A DNA stretch of 58,140 bases from an uncultured Verrucomicrobiales bacterium. Its GTDB lineage: Bacteria > Verrucomicrobiota > Verrucomicrobiia > Limisphaerales > JACDHS01. Position numbers and translations under genes: made by a program. Below are positions 31,653-40,643 of the stretch, in pieces; the first letter of the stretch is position 1, and each line of letters begins with the position of its first letter. The notes under the pieces are model-generated. The model was not told where the DNA came from. It did no database searches and saw nothing but the letters and a program-made list of their open reading frames with translations. Where the stretch lies: contig CALJZV010000083.1 in NCBI GenBank assembly GCA_937983475.1, positions 1-58,140 on the forward strand, in the 5' to 3' direction.

Positions 31653-32030
31653 TTACGGGGTGACCTGCGCAGCTACCGTCGTTCGGCAATCCTCCCAAGC
31701 TGTCTTCTGCAACTCCAGATATGTAATTGTCGCCTCGTATCCAGCGATCTGGTTGTCGATGTCAGCAATCTTTTGATTAATGATGTCCACCGAGATGTTG
31801 TATGTGCGCAAAGGCTTGCCCGGTATCTCCACTTCGATCACGACCTTGGTTGTGGCTGTGGTTAGTTCATCATCAGCCTGCCCACTCACAATTTCATAGA
31901 GCGTGGGACGGGCATCGCCGTGAGCGTCCTGCACGGCGATCAGAGGGAGCGCAATAAGCGCAACCACGCCCAGCGCAAGCACGCCCCACACCGTTGCGAT
32001 GGTCCAGTTTTTCCATGTTTTCCTTTTCAT
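31653..32030 (-). CDS. membrane-anchored protein, candidate inner spanin
   Basis: 125 aa. Basic N-terminus (MKRKTWKNW), membrane helix VWGVLALGVVALIALPLIAV, then a beta segment and a coiled-coil-like C-terminus (NQKIADIDNQIAGYEATITY). Type II membrane topology expected. It is the first small gene after the exported fibre gene in transcription order. It and 31128-31613 are the two candidates for an inner-membrane spanin. Confidence 0.55.
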   Translation of the reverse strand: MKRKTWKNWTIATVWGVLALGVVALIALPLIAVQDAHGDARPTLYEIVSGQADDELTTATTKVVIEVEIPGKPLRTYNISVDIINQKIADIDNQIAGYEATITYLELQKTAWEDCRTTVAAQVTP

Positions 32031-32042
32031 GTCATTTCACTC

Positions 32043-34229
32043 CTATTCTGGATTGAGCGGCGTCAAGGTGTATTCTACTTCCGCGCCCCAAACTAAATCT
32101 TCCCCGGCAAGCCCGGTCACTTCCAATTGGATAGGGCCAGTCGCCCCGGTTACGTCAATATCATAGCTGATGCTGCCCAGCCCAGCGTCTACAATGGCGA
32201 ACAGTTCCGTCACCAGCCCCTTGCGGGTGTTAGCTGCTCCGTCTATCTTAAACGCAGCGGCAGCCTCTATGATGCCGACATCGCCGATCGTAGAGCCTGT
32301 CTGACCGCCGTCCCAGCTTTGCACGGTAATCTTGGCGCGTAAATACACCAAAGCCGCAGGCAGGCCGACGGGAGGCACATCACTGTCCCACAGGACGGCG
32401 GGTGTGGCGTTGGCCGTCTGGACAGTGCGATGCTCTGTGCGGGTGCGGATTTGTGGCAAGTTAGACCCTGTTTCATCCTGTGTCAACTCCAGGATAATCT
32501 TCTCGTCCTCAAACGCGCCCACTCGCAAGCTGACGTCGTTACTTTTCACATCATTGATGGCTGCATTGTCGCCCTCTAGGATCAAAGAGGCTCCAACCTC
32601 TGTCTGCTCGTTCTGTCCACTGGTAGTTGGCCGCCATGCGTGCAGCAGGAGCGGTGAAGTTGCCGTGCCAGAACTCTCACCCACGCTGATGGTGAACGAT
32701 CCCGCCGCAGTATTGGCCGCTGCCGAAGCGTAGCGCGTTCCCCCGGTGCGCAGCCCTGTGGCAAAAGGACCGAACCTTGAATTCGGCGAACCGTTCAAGT
32801 TGATCTGCGTATAAGCGTCCGCAGAACTCTGGCTGCCAATATAAGCACTGTTGTCACGCGGGCCGTCGGGCGGCTCGTCCATAATGTCGCCAATGACCAG
32901 CACGTTGTCGCCAGAGAAATCGTTGATGAACCGCCCTATGCCAATCGGATCATCACCGGTCATGCGCACGTTGACGCCAATACTGATCCCCTCGTCACCG
33001 ATGTCTGTGCTTGTGCCCGCCGTCCCTGTTGCAGCACCAATGGACACAGCGCGTCGATTCATCGTCTGCGCGTTGCCGATGGCTACGGCTTCACCCGCAG
33101 TGAAGATGCCGTTGGCCGGGCCATGCTCAGCACCGATGATGACGCGTTTGGTGCTGCTGCCCGAGGTCTCCGTGAACGTGTTGCTTGCCGCACTACTGGA
33201 TGGCATGATCAAGACGTTCTCGTTGCCGCTAATCTTGCTGAACGTCTGGTCCTCTGGCCCGATCAACGTGTTGGCACTCCCTAACTTTGCCGAGCGCGTC
33301 ACATCCAGCCCAAACCCGATGTCCACATAACCATTGACGTCCAGCTTATCGTCAGCTGTGATGGAACCCGCAGACCCGTCATTTTGTAGTTCCATGCTCG
33401 CGCCAAAGAGGGTCTGGAACTCTAGAGTGACGGGTCTGCCCAAGGCAAACAAGGAAGCCGTTGTCAAAGGATCCACCGTGGCCGTGATAAGCGCGCTGGG
33501 GAAATTGAATCCTTCTGTGTAACCCCCAATCCCGTCCTCAACGCCGTTGACCCAAAACGCGACCACGCCACCCGCATCACCTGTCCCCGAAATAGCCAAT
33601 GAATCCGTCGTGCCTCTAGAGGCAAAGAGGTTGAGCATCGGAACCCTGTTGGGATAAGCAATAAACGTCCCTGACGGATTAGTGGTGAGGCCTATGCCGT
33701 GAATATCGATGCCCGTGGTTTCCCCGGTATCGTTGTTGCCGAGAATAAGCTCGGGGTTAGTAGAAACAGTAAATGGCAGCGGCGTGAAATCAAAAAAGTG
33801 CGGAGGAATGGTCCCGTTACCCATGCGCGTGATATCCGTCGCCGGGTCAAACGCAAACCGATCAGCGTTTGCCTGAAGCACCAACTGCCCGCCGTTGTCG
33901 AACACAAAGACAACCCCGTCCTCCGGTAAACTGACGCCCCCACCACCAAGCGACTGGAGCAGCGTCCACAAGTCGACGTTGCCGTGCCGCAGCAACGTGA
34001 TATCGTCCAGCCAAAGACGCACATGCGGACGCGAGTCGTCCGAGATGGTGGCCTTACTGGTAGAGAAGTCGGTGCCGCCCGGCTTGATGATACGTATGGG
34101 GAACGGAGGCCCGCTGTCCTCCTGCGCAGAGCACAAAGCCACCGGCAACAGGGCTACCAGCAGCAGGAACAGGGTTACGCGCTGCCAACGGGCGGCGGCG
34201 CGGAGTGCTTTTGCGATATGACTGATCAT
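32043..34229 (-). CDS. exported fibre-like protein with YadA-type head repeats
   Basis: 728 aa. The N-terminus looks like a signal peptide: basic ALRAAARWQR, hydrophobic VTLFLLLVALLPVALCSA, probable cleavage before QEDSG. The body is beta-rich and Asn/Gly/Thr-rich. Residues ~370-430 repeat AVAIGN, AVSIGA, GISIGV and PIGIGR at ~14-20 residue spacing, the pattern of trimeric autotransporter (YadA) head domains. The C-terminal ~250 residues are further beta structure. A signal peptide is unexpected for a virion fibre assembled in the cytoplasm; the protein may be exported or displayed on the infected cell. Confidence 0.7.
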   Translation of the reverse strand: MISHIAKALRAAARWQRVTLFLLLVALLPVALCSAQEDSGPPFPIRIIKPGGTDFSTSKATISDDSRPHVRLWLDDITLLRHGNVDLWTLLQSLGGGGVSLPEDGVVFVFDNGGQLVLQANADRFAFDPATDITRMGNGTIPPHFFDFTPLPFTVSTNPELILGNNDTGETTGIDIHGIGLTTNPSGTFIAYPNRVPMLNLFASRGTTDSLAISGTGDAGGVVAFWVNGVEDGIGGYTEGFNFPSALITATVDPLTTASLFALGRPVTLEFQTLFGASMELQNDGSAGSITADDKLDVNGYVDIGFGLDVTRSAKLGSANTLIGPEDQTFSKISGNENVLIMPSSSAASNTFTETSGSSTKRVIIGAEHGPANGIFTAGEAVAIGNAQTMNRRAVSIGAATGTAGTSTDIGDEGISIGVNVRMTGDDPIGIGRFINDFSGDNVLVIGDIMDEPPDGPRDNSAYIGSQSSADAYTQINLNGSPNSRFGPFATGLRTGGTRYASAAANTAAGSFTISVGESSGTATSPLLLHAWRPTTSGQNEQTEVGASLILEGDNAAINDVKSNDVSLRVGAFEDEKIILELTQDETGSNLPQIRTRTEHRTVQTANATPAVLWDSDVPPVGLPAALVYLRAKITVQSWDGGQTGSTIGDVGIIEAAAAFKIDGAANTRKGLVTELFAIVDAGLGSISYDIDVTGATGPIQLEVTGLAGEDLVWGAEVEYTLTPLNPE

Positions 34230-34256
34230 GACGGGCGTCCTGCCTTGGGGTGGGAT

Positions 34257-34697
34257 TTAGTTGCTGTCCTTGATCTTCTGCTTGTTGCTCTTGCCCTTGG
34301 GCTTGATGGGACTCAGCGGACGCGGTGCCTTGGTGATGTCTACTTTTCCATCCAACACGGGCGGCGCGTCGGGGTCCTTTTCTTCCGGGGCGGGCGGCGG
34401 CGTGGCGACGGGGTCTGCCGGGGGAGCCTCACTCTTAGAGGGTTCCTCTTCTTCCTGCTTGGGCTTGGGAGCCTCTTCCTCTTCTTCCGGTGCGGGGAAG
34501 CCGTCCACCGGCTCAGCTTTCCAACCCGATTGGCTCTGTGCGTAGCGAACCTGCTCCGGGTCTTTTGTGTAAGCTACGTTGTTCTCAAACTCGAGCCCGC
34601 TGTGGCGGTCCTTGCCGTGCAGTAGTTTGCCTTCCCGCTGTTCTGGCAGCGTGATCTTAAAAACTTGGTCCTTGTCTATTGTGGCAGCAGCAGTCAT
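34257..34697 (-). CDS. acidic, proline-rich unknown protein
   Basis: 146 aa from ATG 34697 (ACGGAGAATGA upstream). The first 65 residues may fold (FKITLPEQREGKLLHGKDRH, NNVAYTKDPEQVRYAQSQSG). The rest is disordered: PEEEEEAPKPKQEEEEPSKS, PPADPVATPPPAPEEKDPD, then a basic end. Many phages carry such a head-associated protein between capsid and connector genes. No function assigned. Confidence 0.65.
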   Translation of the reverse strand: MTAAATIDKDQVFKITLPEQREGKLLHGKDRHSGLEFENNVAYTKDPEQVRYAQSQSGWKAEPVDGFPAPEEEEEAPKPKQEEEEPSKSEAPPADPVATPPPAPEEKDPDAPPVLDGKVDITKAPRPLSPIKPKGKSNKQKIKDSN

Positions 34698-34734
34698 TTC
34701 ATTCTCCGTTTCTATCTTTCTTTGTTTGGTTAAA

Positions 34735-34762
34735 CGGGGCGGCCTATGGTGGGGCCGCCCCG
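34735..34762 (-). terminator. hairpin behind the cement gene, partial terminator
   Basis: Ten-base perfect stem, CGGGGCGGCC (34735-34744) with GGCCGCCCCG (34753-34762), 8-base loop. Read leftward it is followed by TTTAACC, so termination would be partial. It lets capsid and cement be expressed above the downstream genes. Confidence 0.6.
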
Positions 34763-34794
34763 TAGGGTCGTCCATCAGCGCGAGCTTCTAGTTA

Positions 34795-35283
34795 TTAGAA
34801 GTCGTGCCGGGCAACGAACGCCGTGAACTGGAGGCTCGGCGTGGTGCCGAAAACCAGAACCCCGAGCGTGAGCTTGGGCCAGACTTTTTCCTGCGCATCG
34901 TTGCTGAAGTGCAGTTCGAAGATACCGGGCACCGCGTCCTCGCTGGCGGGCGAAATCTCGTTCGCCCCGAGGATAAGGCTGCCAAGCACAACCGACTCAT
35001 CTTCTGCGTCGTTGTGCCCCATGAGGACGAAGGTATATTCCTCGTCATCATCTGCGATATCAAGGTCGGTGATATTAAGAATCACCTTACCCGTGAACCG
35101 GCCATTGCCCAGATCCAGTGGGACGACGCTCGGGTTAACGAACGGCCCCTCCCACGCAAAGGTCTGGCGATCGGCCGATGCCGCCGTGATGGCCGCAAAG
35201 CTATCATCACGGATTTCCAGTTCCTTATCGAACATCTTCGATTTATAAGGACTGGTGATTACATCCTGAGGAACCTCAGCCAT
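34795..35283 (-). CDS. capsid cement/decoration protein, Bbp16-like
   Basis: 162 aa. Beta-rich with KMFDKELEIRDDSFAAITAA, VVPLDLGNGRFTGKVILNIT and SLQFTAFVARHDF, in keeping with the Bbp16 family of capsid cement proteins, which are encoded next to the major capsid gene. The acidic stretch ADDDEEYTF lies in the middle. It should bind the outer capsid and stabilise it. Confidence 0.7.
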   Translation of the reverse strand: MAEVPQDVITSPYKSKMFDKELEIRDDSFAAITAASADRQTFAWEGPFVNPSVVPLDLGNGRFTGKVILNITDLDIADDDEEYTFVLMGHNDAEDESVVLGSLILGANEISPASEDAVPGIFELHFSNDAQEKVWPKLTLGVLVFGTTPSLQFTAFVARHDF

Positions 35284-35356
35284 TGTTCTTTTTCTCCTTC
35301 CACAAAGTTTCTACAAAAAGCGCAACGAAGGCCGCGCCACGCCAAGCCGCAATGGC

Positions 35357-36295
35357 TTAGCTGTTGTTGATGCCTCGCAAGCGGGCGACGCCGCGCTTGT
35401 TGAAGACTGCCGGGCTGAGCATCCACTCAACACGGGTGCGGAACGCGGGCTTGGTCTGGAGCTCACCGAGATCGGTGACCTCAAGGCCGGGCGCGGCTTC
35501 AAGGATGGCCGAATACTCGTCCACTCCAAAGCGCACCGCGTAAATGGAAGTCGTGGTGAGTGCCTGATCGCCGGGGGCAGGCTCGGTGAACGGAAGAATC
35601 TCCGCACCGGTCTCATCGTCCTCGATCACGCCGATGGGCCACCCTGCATAAGCCATGAACTGCTGGCCGAAAGACGTGCCAACCAGCTCACGCGCCTGAC
35701 CCGCCGCCCGCATAAGGGCGTTGATCTTGCGCCGCATGGTCTTGTTGCAGAAGATGATCGTATCGGCAGGGGAACCGAGGTCGATCGCATCAAGTAGCTC
35801 ATCCAGTTTGTCAAGCGTAAGCGGATCGCCGCCCGCGCCCGCGCCCTGATCAATGAGCTGGGTTCCCGTGCAGCGGCGTTCCATGCCGTCGAAGGCGCGG
35901 TTGTCGCTGGTGGAATCCCCCTTGAAGAAGTTCCGCGTAATGAACCCGGCAAAAGACTTGACCTTCATCGCGTCATAAATGGCGCGGAGGCCGCCGATGC
36001 TGTCGTTCGGACGGGACTTCTCAAGGGCTTTATCCGTATCGCTGTCGCCGCCAGCAATTGCCAACGACTCAACCTGCGGATTGATCACCCCGGTGGACTC
36101 GGTATAGCCTTCGTTGATACCACGAAAGCTGATGCCCGGCATCTCACCTTCCAGATTATACCGATACGCGTTGCCCGCAATTGTTTGAAACTGCGCGAAC
36201 TCCATAACGGCTGAACTTCGGCCGAAAACTTCGATCACTCCCGAGCGTAGCGGGTTGCGTTCGGTTTTGGCGGCCTCTGCGAGAGTCAATGCCAT
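35357..36295 (-). CDS. major capsid protein (HK97 fold)
   Basis: 312 aa, start 36295 behind AAAGGAGGG. MALTLAEAAKTERNPLRSGV, NAYRYNLEGEMPGISFRGIN and EGYTESTGVINPQ are typical of HK97-fold capsid proteins that lack a long delta domain; the C-terminal P-domain strands (SIYAVRFGVDEYSAI, VEWMLSPAVFNKRGVAR) close it. It is preceded by a separate scaffold gene and followed by a cement gene. A 173-base structured leader precedes it. Confidence 0.92.
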   Translation of the reverse strand: MALTLAEAAKTERNPLRSGVIEVFGRSSAVMEFAQFQTIAGNAYRYNLEGEMPGISFRGINEGYTESTGVINPQVESLAIAGGDSDTDKALEKSRPNDSIGGLRAIYDAMKVKSFAGFITRNFFKGDSTSDNRAFDGMERRCTGTQLIDQGAGAGGDPLTLDKLDELLDAIDLGSPADTIIFCNKTMRRKINALMRAAGQARELVGTSFGQQFMAYAGWPIGVIEDDETGAEILPFTEPAPGDQALTTTSIYAVRFGVDEYSAILEAAPGLEVTDLGELQTKPAFRTRVEWMLSPAVFNKRGVARLRGINNS

Positions 36296-36468
36296 TTTGT
36301 AAACCCTCCTTTAATAAGATTGACTTGCTCTCTCAAGCAGTTTACCCGGTCACTTATCTTATTATGCGAGAGGATCCGTAGCCTCGCAGGGGCCGCCGTA
36401 TATTTAACGAGCGCGTCGTAACGCTCGGGGTTATGTGATCCCGCCCTGTTGGGCGACTAGGTTAGTCC
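36296..36468 (-). promoter_or_regulatory. structured 5' leader of the major capsid gene
   Basis: 173 bases without a gene. In the leftward RNA four stems are seen: CGCCC..GGGCG (36441-36454), CGAGCG..CGCTCG (36407-36426), GCGA/GG..CC/TCGC (36365-36386), and an outer AATAAGAT..ATCTTATT (36312-36362) that encloses a smaller CTTG..CAAG stem. The last ends 9 bases before AGGAGG. Likely an mRNA-stabilising or processing leader; a leftward promoter could be hidden here but no clear -35/-10 was found. Confidence 0.5.
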
Positions 36469-37236
36469 TTAGGTTCCGCTCCCGTAGCCTGCTGCCATCC
36501 GTGTGCGAGCGTTTGTTCCATCCTCAAAATCCTGATTGGTCTTACCGGGTTCGCCGCCGTGATGCGTGCCGCTGCCCCGTGGTTCCTTAGAGCGTAGCAG
36601 GTAGGGCTTGTCGGTGGCAAGAACAGAAATTGCCTTGTCTGCCCCCACAACGCGCTCCACCGGATCCTCGCCTTCCTTTTCCACCACGTTCACGCGGAAC
36701 TTGAGGGACAATTCGCCAGTCTTTTTGCCCTCCTCATCGGTATCCTCTTCCCAGAAGGAATTGGGCTTGAGGTAGGCAACAGCGTCACCGGGGTCCTTGA
36801 AGCCCGCCCCCACGGCCAGCGCGGTCAGGGTGTTCTTGAACCGCTCCTGCTTATACATATTGAGACGGTTATCGGCAAGCTCCTGATACTTCTTGGTCTC
36901 AATTTCCTGCTCGCTGCGGGCTTCGGTGGCGCGCTTGGCGGCAATCTCCTCGGAGGAAAGAACTTGGTTCTCCAGCTTGGTGATTTCGGCCCGCAGGTTT
37001 TCGGCGTCTTCCTTGGACGTCGTGTTGGCCAGCTGTTGCTCGTGCTTCTTGATCAGCTCTTCAATGGCCTTCTTGTGGGCATCCTTTTCACGGCCCAGCC
37101 GCTTATTCAGCTGGTCCTCAAAAACTTTTTGCGTCATTACGCCTTCAACTTTGATCTCATTGCCGCTGGCGTCCTTAACGCGCTCGCCTGTAACGTCGTC
37201 CAGGAGGTAGCCTTGGCTGTCTGTCGTGTATGCCAT
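36469..37236 (-). CDS. capsid scaffolding protein
   Basis: 255 aa. A short ordered N-terminus (DSQGYLLDDVTGERVKDASG), then ~100 residues of coiled coil (KEDAENLRAEITKLENQVLS), then a globular region around FKNTLTALAVGAGFKDPGDA and a disordered Gly-rich end. It lies immediately upstream of the capsid gene in transcription order. Composition and place fit phage scaffolds. Confidence 0.85.
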   Translation of the reverse strand: MAYTTDSQGYLLDDVTGERVKDASGNEIKVEGVMTQKVFEDQLNKRLGREKDAHKKAIEELIKKHEQQLANTTSKEDAENLRAEITKLENQVLSSEEIAAKRATEARSEQEIETKKYQELADNRLNMYKQERFKNTLTALAVGAGFKDPGDAVAYLKPNSFWEEDTDEEGKKTGELSLKFRVNVVEKEGEDPVERVVGADKAISVLATDKPYLLRSKEPRGSGTHHGGEPGKTNQDFEDGTNARTRMAAGYGSGT

Positions 37237-37289
37237 TTTTCTGCCTTTCTAATCCGGCCGTTTACCGTGGCCGTCGCCGTAGTTTCAAA

Positions 37290-38888
37290 TTAGGTGGTTG
37301 CGGCTGGGGTGCCTTGCGGCCCACCGGCTGCATCATCGTCGTCATCGTCATCGTCGTCATCATCGTCATCACCTTCATCCGGCGGTGTTGCGGGCGGCGC
37401 GTTAAAGCCGGGCAACGCCGTGCGGCTCACATCATTATCAATCCTCCTTATTTCCTCGTCTAGGTCTAACTCGGGATCCAATATCTCGCTGGACTGTAAG
37501 GTGGCCAAGAACGTTTCCACACTTAGCAGGCCTTTCTCAGTCATGGTGATAAACTTGTCCACCATGGCGACCTCTATGAGCTTGTCGCTGAAGTCCTTTT
37601 GGTAAGTAACCGTCCCGGCCCAATCGCTGATCTCTTCCCACAGGGCAAAAATTTCCCACGCCTGCTGCTCACTCATCTCCGCATAACAGGCCACAGCCAT
37701 CATAGAAGTGTGGAAGAGCTTCGACTCCTGCTTAAGACTGGCCTCACTCTGGACTTGGCGCGTATCGGACTTCATGGACTGCAACTGCGTCTCAAAGATA
37801 CGCTTAATCAGGTCCCGCTCACTTTGCCGTCCCTGTTCAATGCCCGCGCCCTGATATTCAAGATAACTGACGGATGGAGCCGGGCCGTCTTTACGAACGG
37901 GCAAATACAGGCCGTTCTCACTGGTGACCTCTACCTTCTCAGGGTTAGACTCGGCGATGATAACAGGGATGGGCGTGTTGGTCTTGAATTCGGCGGTGTC
38001 ACGATCGCTCTCTTTGTTATAAACGGCGATGCACTTGCCGACGATGTCCTTGGTCACGGGCCAGCCTAAGAAGTTCCTTTCCCGTATGCCGTAAAACGGC
38101 GTGATGGGAACCACGCCCAGCCCGTGCGTCCCACGCTTGGTCTCAACCCAGCTGCCCTCGCTGGGGGCAACGATGTCCACATCCACTTCGCACTCGTCTT
38201 CGCGGTGGGTGTTGGTAAGCTGATTGATCTGCGATTCGCCGTGGCCCTTGCCGTCAGGCTCATAGATGATCCACTCTTGGCGCGTCCAAACTACGCGCTG
38301 CGGGATACATTGGGCCGTCTCACCGGGGCCGGGCTTATTTTGCCGGTTCTGGGCAACCACCACCCAGTCCAACTTCCTGTCTCCGTCTACATCCCAGTCA
38401 AACACATGCTCACCGGAGATGGCTCGCATATAGGGGCGCAGGCCCAGCTCAAAGTCGTCTTGTCTTGTCAGCTCGCTCGCTTCCACGTCATCGGGCGGCG
38501 CAACCTTGTCCACCAGCACCCAATGGAGGCCCTCCACCATGGCCCGCTCCGTCACAGTCATAAAGAACACGTCAGCCGAAGTGCCGAAGCCGTCAACGTC
38601 GTCAATGAACTTCTCGAGATCACCGAATTCCTCACGGGTGGGCGACTTGGCCCAAAGCAACGCTTGCCGGGCAGCAATGCTCGGCGACATCCAGTTGTCA
38701 TAATGCGCCCGCTTGAGGCGGCGTTCGTAAGACTCTTTTGTTTCTGCCTTGTTGGGGAAGAGGTAGCGGTCTGCGCGCTTCTTGACCAGATACTCCCCCT
38801 CGTAGAGTTCGCTGGCCCTGACCCGTGTGTCATGCACCTTTTTCCAATCCGTGTGCTTCTGGTTGAGGTGCAAGGTTTCTGTGGCCAT
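37290..38888 (-). CDS. portal protein, DUF4055 family
   Basis: 532 aa. The sequence contains WKKVHDTRVRASELYEGEYL at the start, VSYLEYQGAGIEQGRQSERD and QLQSMKSDTRQVQSEASLKQ in the clip/wing region, matching DUF4055 portals. The C-terminus ends in about fifteen consecutive Asp residues (bases ~37327-37370), then AAGGPQGTPAATT; such a run is unusual. It would form the dodecameric DNA channel at the capsid vertex, docked by the terminase encoded just upstream. Confidence 0.88.
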   Translation of the reverse strand: MATETLHLNQKHTDWKKVHDTRVRASELYEGEYLVKKRADRYLFPNKAETKESYERRLKRAHYDNWMSPSIAARQALLWAKSPTREEFGDLEKFIDDVDGFGTSADVFFMTVTERAMVEGLHWVLVDKVAPPDDVEASELTRQDDFELGLRPYMRAISGEHVFDWDVDGDRKLDWVVVAQNRQNKPGPGETAQCIPQRVVWTRQEWIIYEPDGKGHGESQINQLTNTHREDECEVDVDIVAPSEGSWVETKRGTHGLGVVPITPFYGIRERNFLGWPVTKDIVGKCIAVYNKESDRDTAEFKTNTPIPVIIAESNPEKVEVTSENGLYLPVRKDGPAPSVSYLEYQGAGIEQGRQSERDLIKRIFETQLQSMKSDTRQVQSEASLKQESKLFHTSMMAVACYAEMSEQQAWEIFALWEEISDWAGTVTYQKDFSDKLIEVAMVDKFITMTEKGLLSVETFLATLQSSEILDPELDLDEEIRRIDNDVSRTALPGFNAPPATPPDEGDDDDDDDDDDDDDAAGGPQGTPAATT

Positions 38889-38927
38889 GGCTGCGGCTCC
38901 TTGGGGGATAACTGTAACAAAGCCCGC

Positions 38928-40643
38928 CTAGATGAAGGCCGGGCTAATTTCACGGAGGTCTATGGTCTTGACAATCTGCACGTTGACGGGGTTAGAGCCG
39001 ACGTCACAGCTGAGGGCAAGCGTATCGGCAAAGTCGGGCGAACGCTTCAGGCGTTCCTTGATCTTTTCTTTGCTCTCCATCTTAATTTTCCCGGAGCTGT
39101 GCGGCTCGATGCGGCAGACGGACATTTCTGAAAGGCGATTGAGATACTGTGGCGGGATGTAGAAGTCGCATCCCTTTTCGGGGTCCAACAGCTCACGCGT
39201 CTTCCAGTAACACTCGGCGCGGCGGTTGAAGAACTTCTTATGGTCGGCAGCCCTTTCCCCGAATCCAACGCCCTCCAGTCTCTTGACTCCTAGCTTCTTC
39301 AGCTCACCGGACGCGAAGTGCTCCATCAGGCGATCCACGACGCCACCGCCTACGCCCACGTCGTCCACAGAGATCACTGTAGGCTCAAACTGCTCAGCGA
39401 GCAACATAATTCTTCCGGCCGTCTGCATGGTGCTTGCCCCGCGAAAGGCCTCCATATACCACACTCCCTGATCATCCCGGAGCAGGAAAACCGTTAAATC
39501 GCCCGTCTCAGAGCGGGCCACGTCCACGGCCAGAACCGCCGTATCGCGGTTCATTTCGCTTGGCTCGGCGCGCTTGGTGGCTGCCACGATCCAACTGTAG
39601 GGCACAACGGCAAGGCTGTCGTGCTCGGGGAACACGCCTTCCACCCGGCTCTGCCAAGCGGGTGTTCCTTCACCCAATTCCTCGCGCATCAGGTCAATCC
39701 AGCGCGTGGTGACCATGCCGGGGAAGATCTCGCGCCCGCTGACGACGTTGGGATGCTCCCAGCACGGCACATGAATAGAATTCCACTCTGAGCTGAGCGT
39801 GGCCTTGTGAAAAGCCGACCCCGGTGTGTGCGGGTTGCCCGTCAACAAAAGTCTATCGTGCTCGCCCGTAGCGTTACCGAACATCGCTTGTAAGACTTCA
39901 GCCTCTATGCCATCAGCCTCATCGCCAACACCCAACACTCTACGATTATGGAAGCCCGCAAAATTGTTCTTATCCTTGGCCGCCACGGCCACCATTCGCC
40001 AGCGATCTGTGTGACGCGCCCCTTTTTTGCCCGGCAGCCACTCCACAGTCTTAGGCTCTGCCCCCAGAGGCAGCGCAGAGGTATAGAAGAGGTTCCTGAT
40101 TTCAGGCCACAGCACTTTTTCCAGTTCTCGCCAACCGCTGGACGTTGTGAACACCGTGCTCGGCATGTGGCCCATGAGAAACAGGATACTAATCGCCGAC
40201 ACGATCTTAGTCTTCCCCACGCCGTTCCCACTATGGGCCACGGTGAGATTGTGCCTCTGGACAGACTCTAAGATTTCGATCTGCTTGTGCCACGGCTTGA
40301 ATGGGACATGGCCGGGGTCGTTGACGCGCTCGCTGCCCCACAACTTGTCAATCCACTCTTGGCCGTTTTCCCAGATGTCCCGTTGGATGAGCTCTATCTT
40401 ATTGGGCGTGATGCGCTGCTTAAACTGGTCGGGACGCTCCTTCTCAACGTCTACCATGTTGGCCCGCATGGTTAGCGAGACTGCGCCATTGTGTTTGGAC
40501 TGAGCCTCTGGAGTATGCGCGGCGGCGCGCATCTTCTCACCATGCTCGCCAGCCATGCGGCCCTTGGCCGCCTTGGACAGCTTGCGCCGCTTGTTGAGCG
40601 ACACATCAGGGTCTTGGATTTTAGTTAGAGGCTTGAGGCCCAT
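38928..40643 (-). CDS. terL: terminase large subunit
   Basis: 571 aa if started at ATG 40643, which overlaps the previous gene by 23 bases; the frame is open further upstream. Walker A is HSGNGVGKTKIV, Walker B VLGVGDEADGIEAE, motif III LLLTGNPHTPGS. The RNase H-like nuclease has acidic residues in LAVDVARSETGD, VISVDDVGVGGG and PDFADTLALSCD. The enzyme pumps and cuts concatemeric DNA. The weak ribosome binding site suggests coupling to the upstream gene. Confidence 0.93.
   Translation of the reverse strand: MGLKPLTKIQDPDVSLNKRRKLSKAAKGRMAGEHGEKMRAAAHTPEAQSKHNGAVSLTMRANMVDVEKERPDQFKQRITPNKIELIQRDIWENGQEWIDKLWGSERVNDPGHVPFKPWHKQIEILESVQRHNLTVAHSGNGVGKTKIVSAISILFLMGHMPSTVFTTSSGWRELEKVLWPEIRNLFYTSALPLGAEPKTVEWLPGKKGARHTDRWRMVAVAAKDKNNFAGFHNRRVLGVGDEADGIEAEVLQAMFGNATGEHDRLLLTGNPHTPGSAFHKATLSSEWNSIHVPCWEHPNVVSGREIFPGMVTTRWIDLMREELGEGTPAWQSRVEGVFPEHDSLAVVPYSWIVAATKRAEPSEMNRDTAVLAVDVARSETGDLTVFLLRDDQGVWYMEAFRGASTMQTAGRIMLLAEQFEPTVISVDDVGVGGGVVDRLMEHFASGELKKLGVKRLEGVGFGERAADHKKFFNRRAECYWKTRELLDPEKGCDFYIPPQYLNRLSEMSVCRIEPHSSGKIKMESKEKIKERLKRSPDFADTLALSCDVGSNPVNVQIVKTIDLREISPAFI

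Noticed and set aside
32043..34229. Lipoprotein assignment for the exported fibre
   Set aside because: The residues before Cys are V-A-L, so the -1 position is Leu; this does not match a lipobox, and signal peptidase I cleavage fits better.
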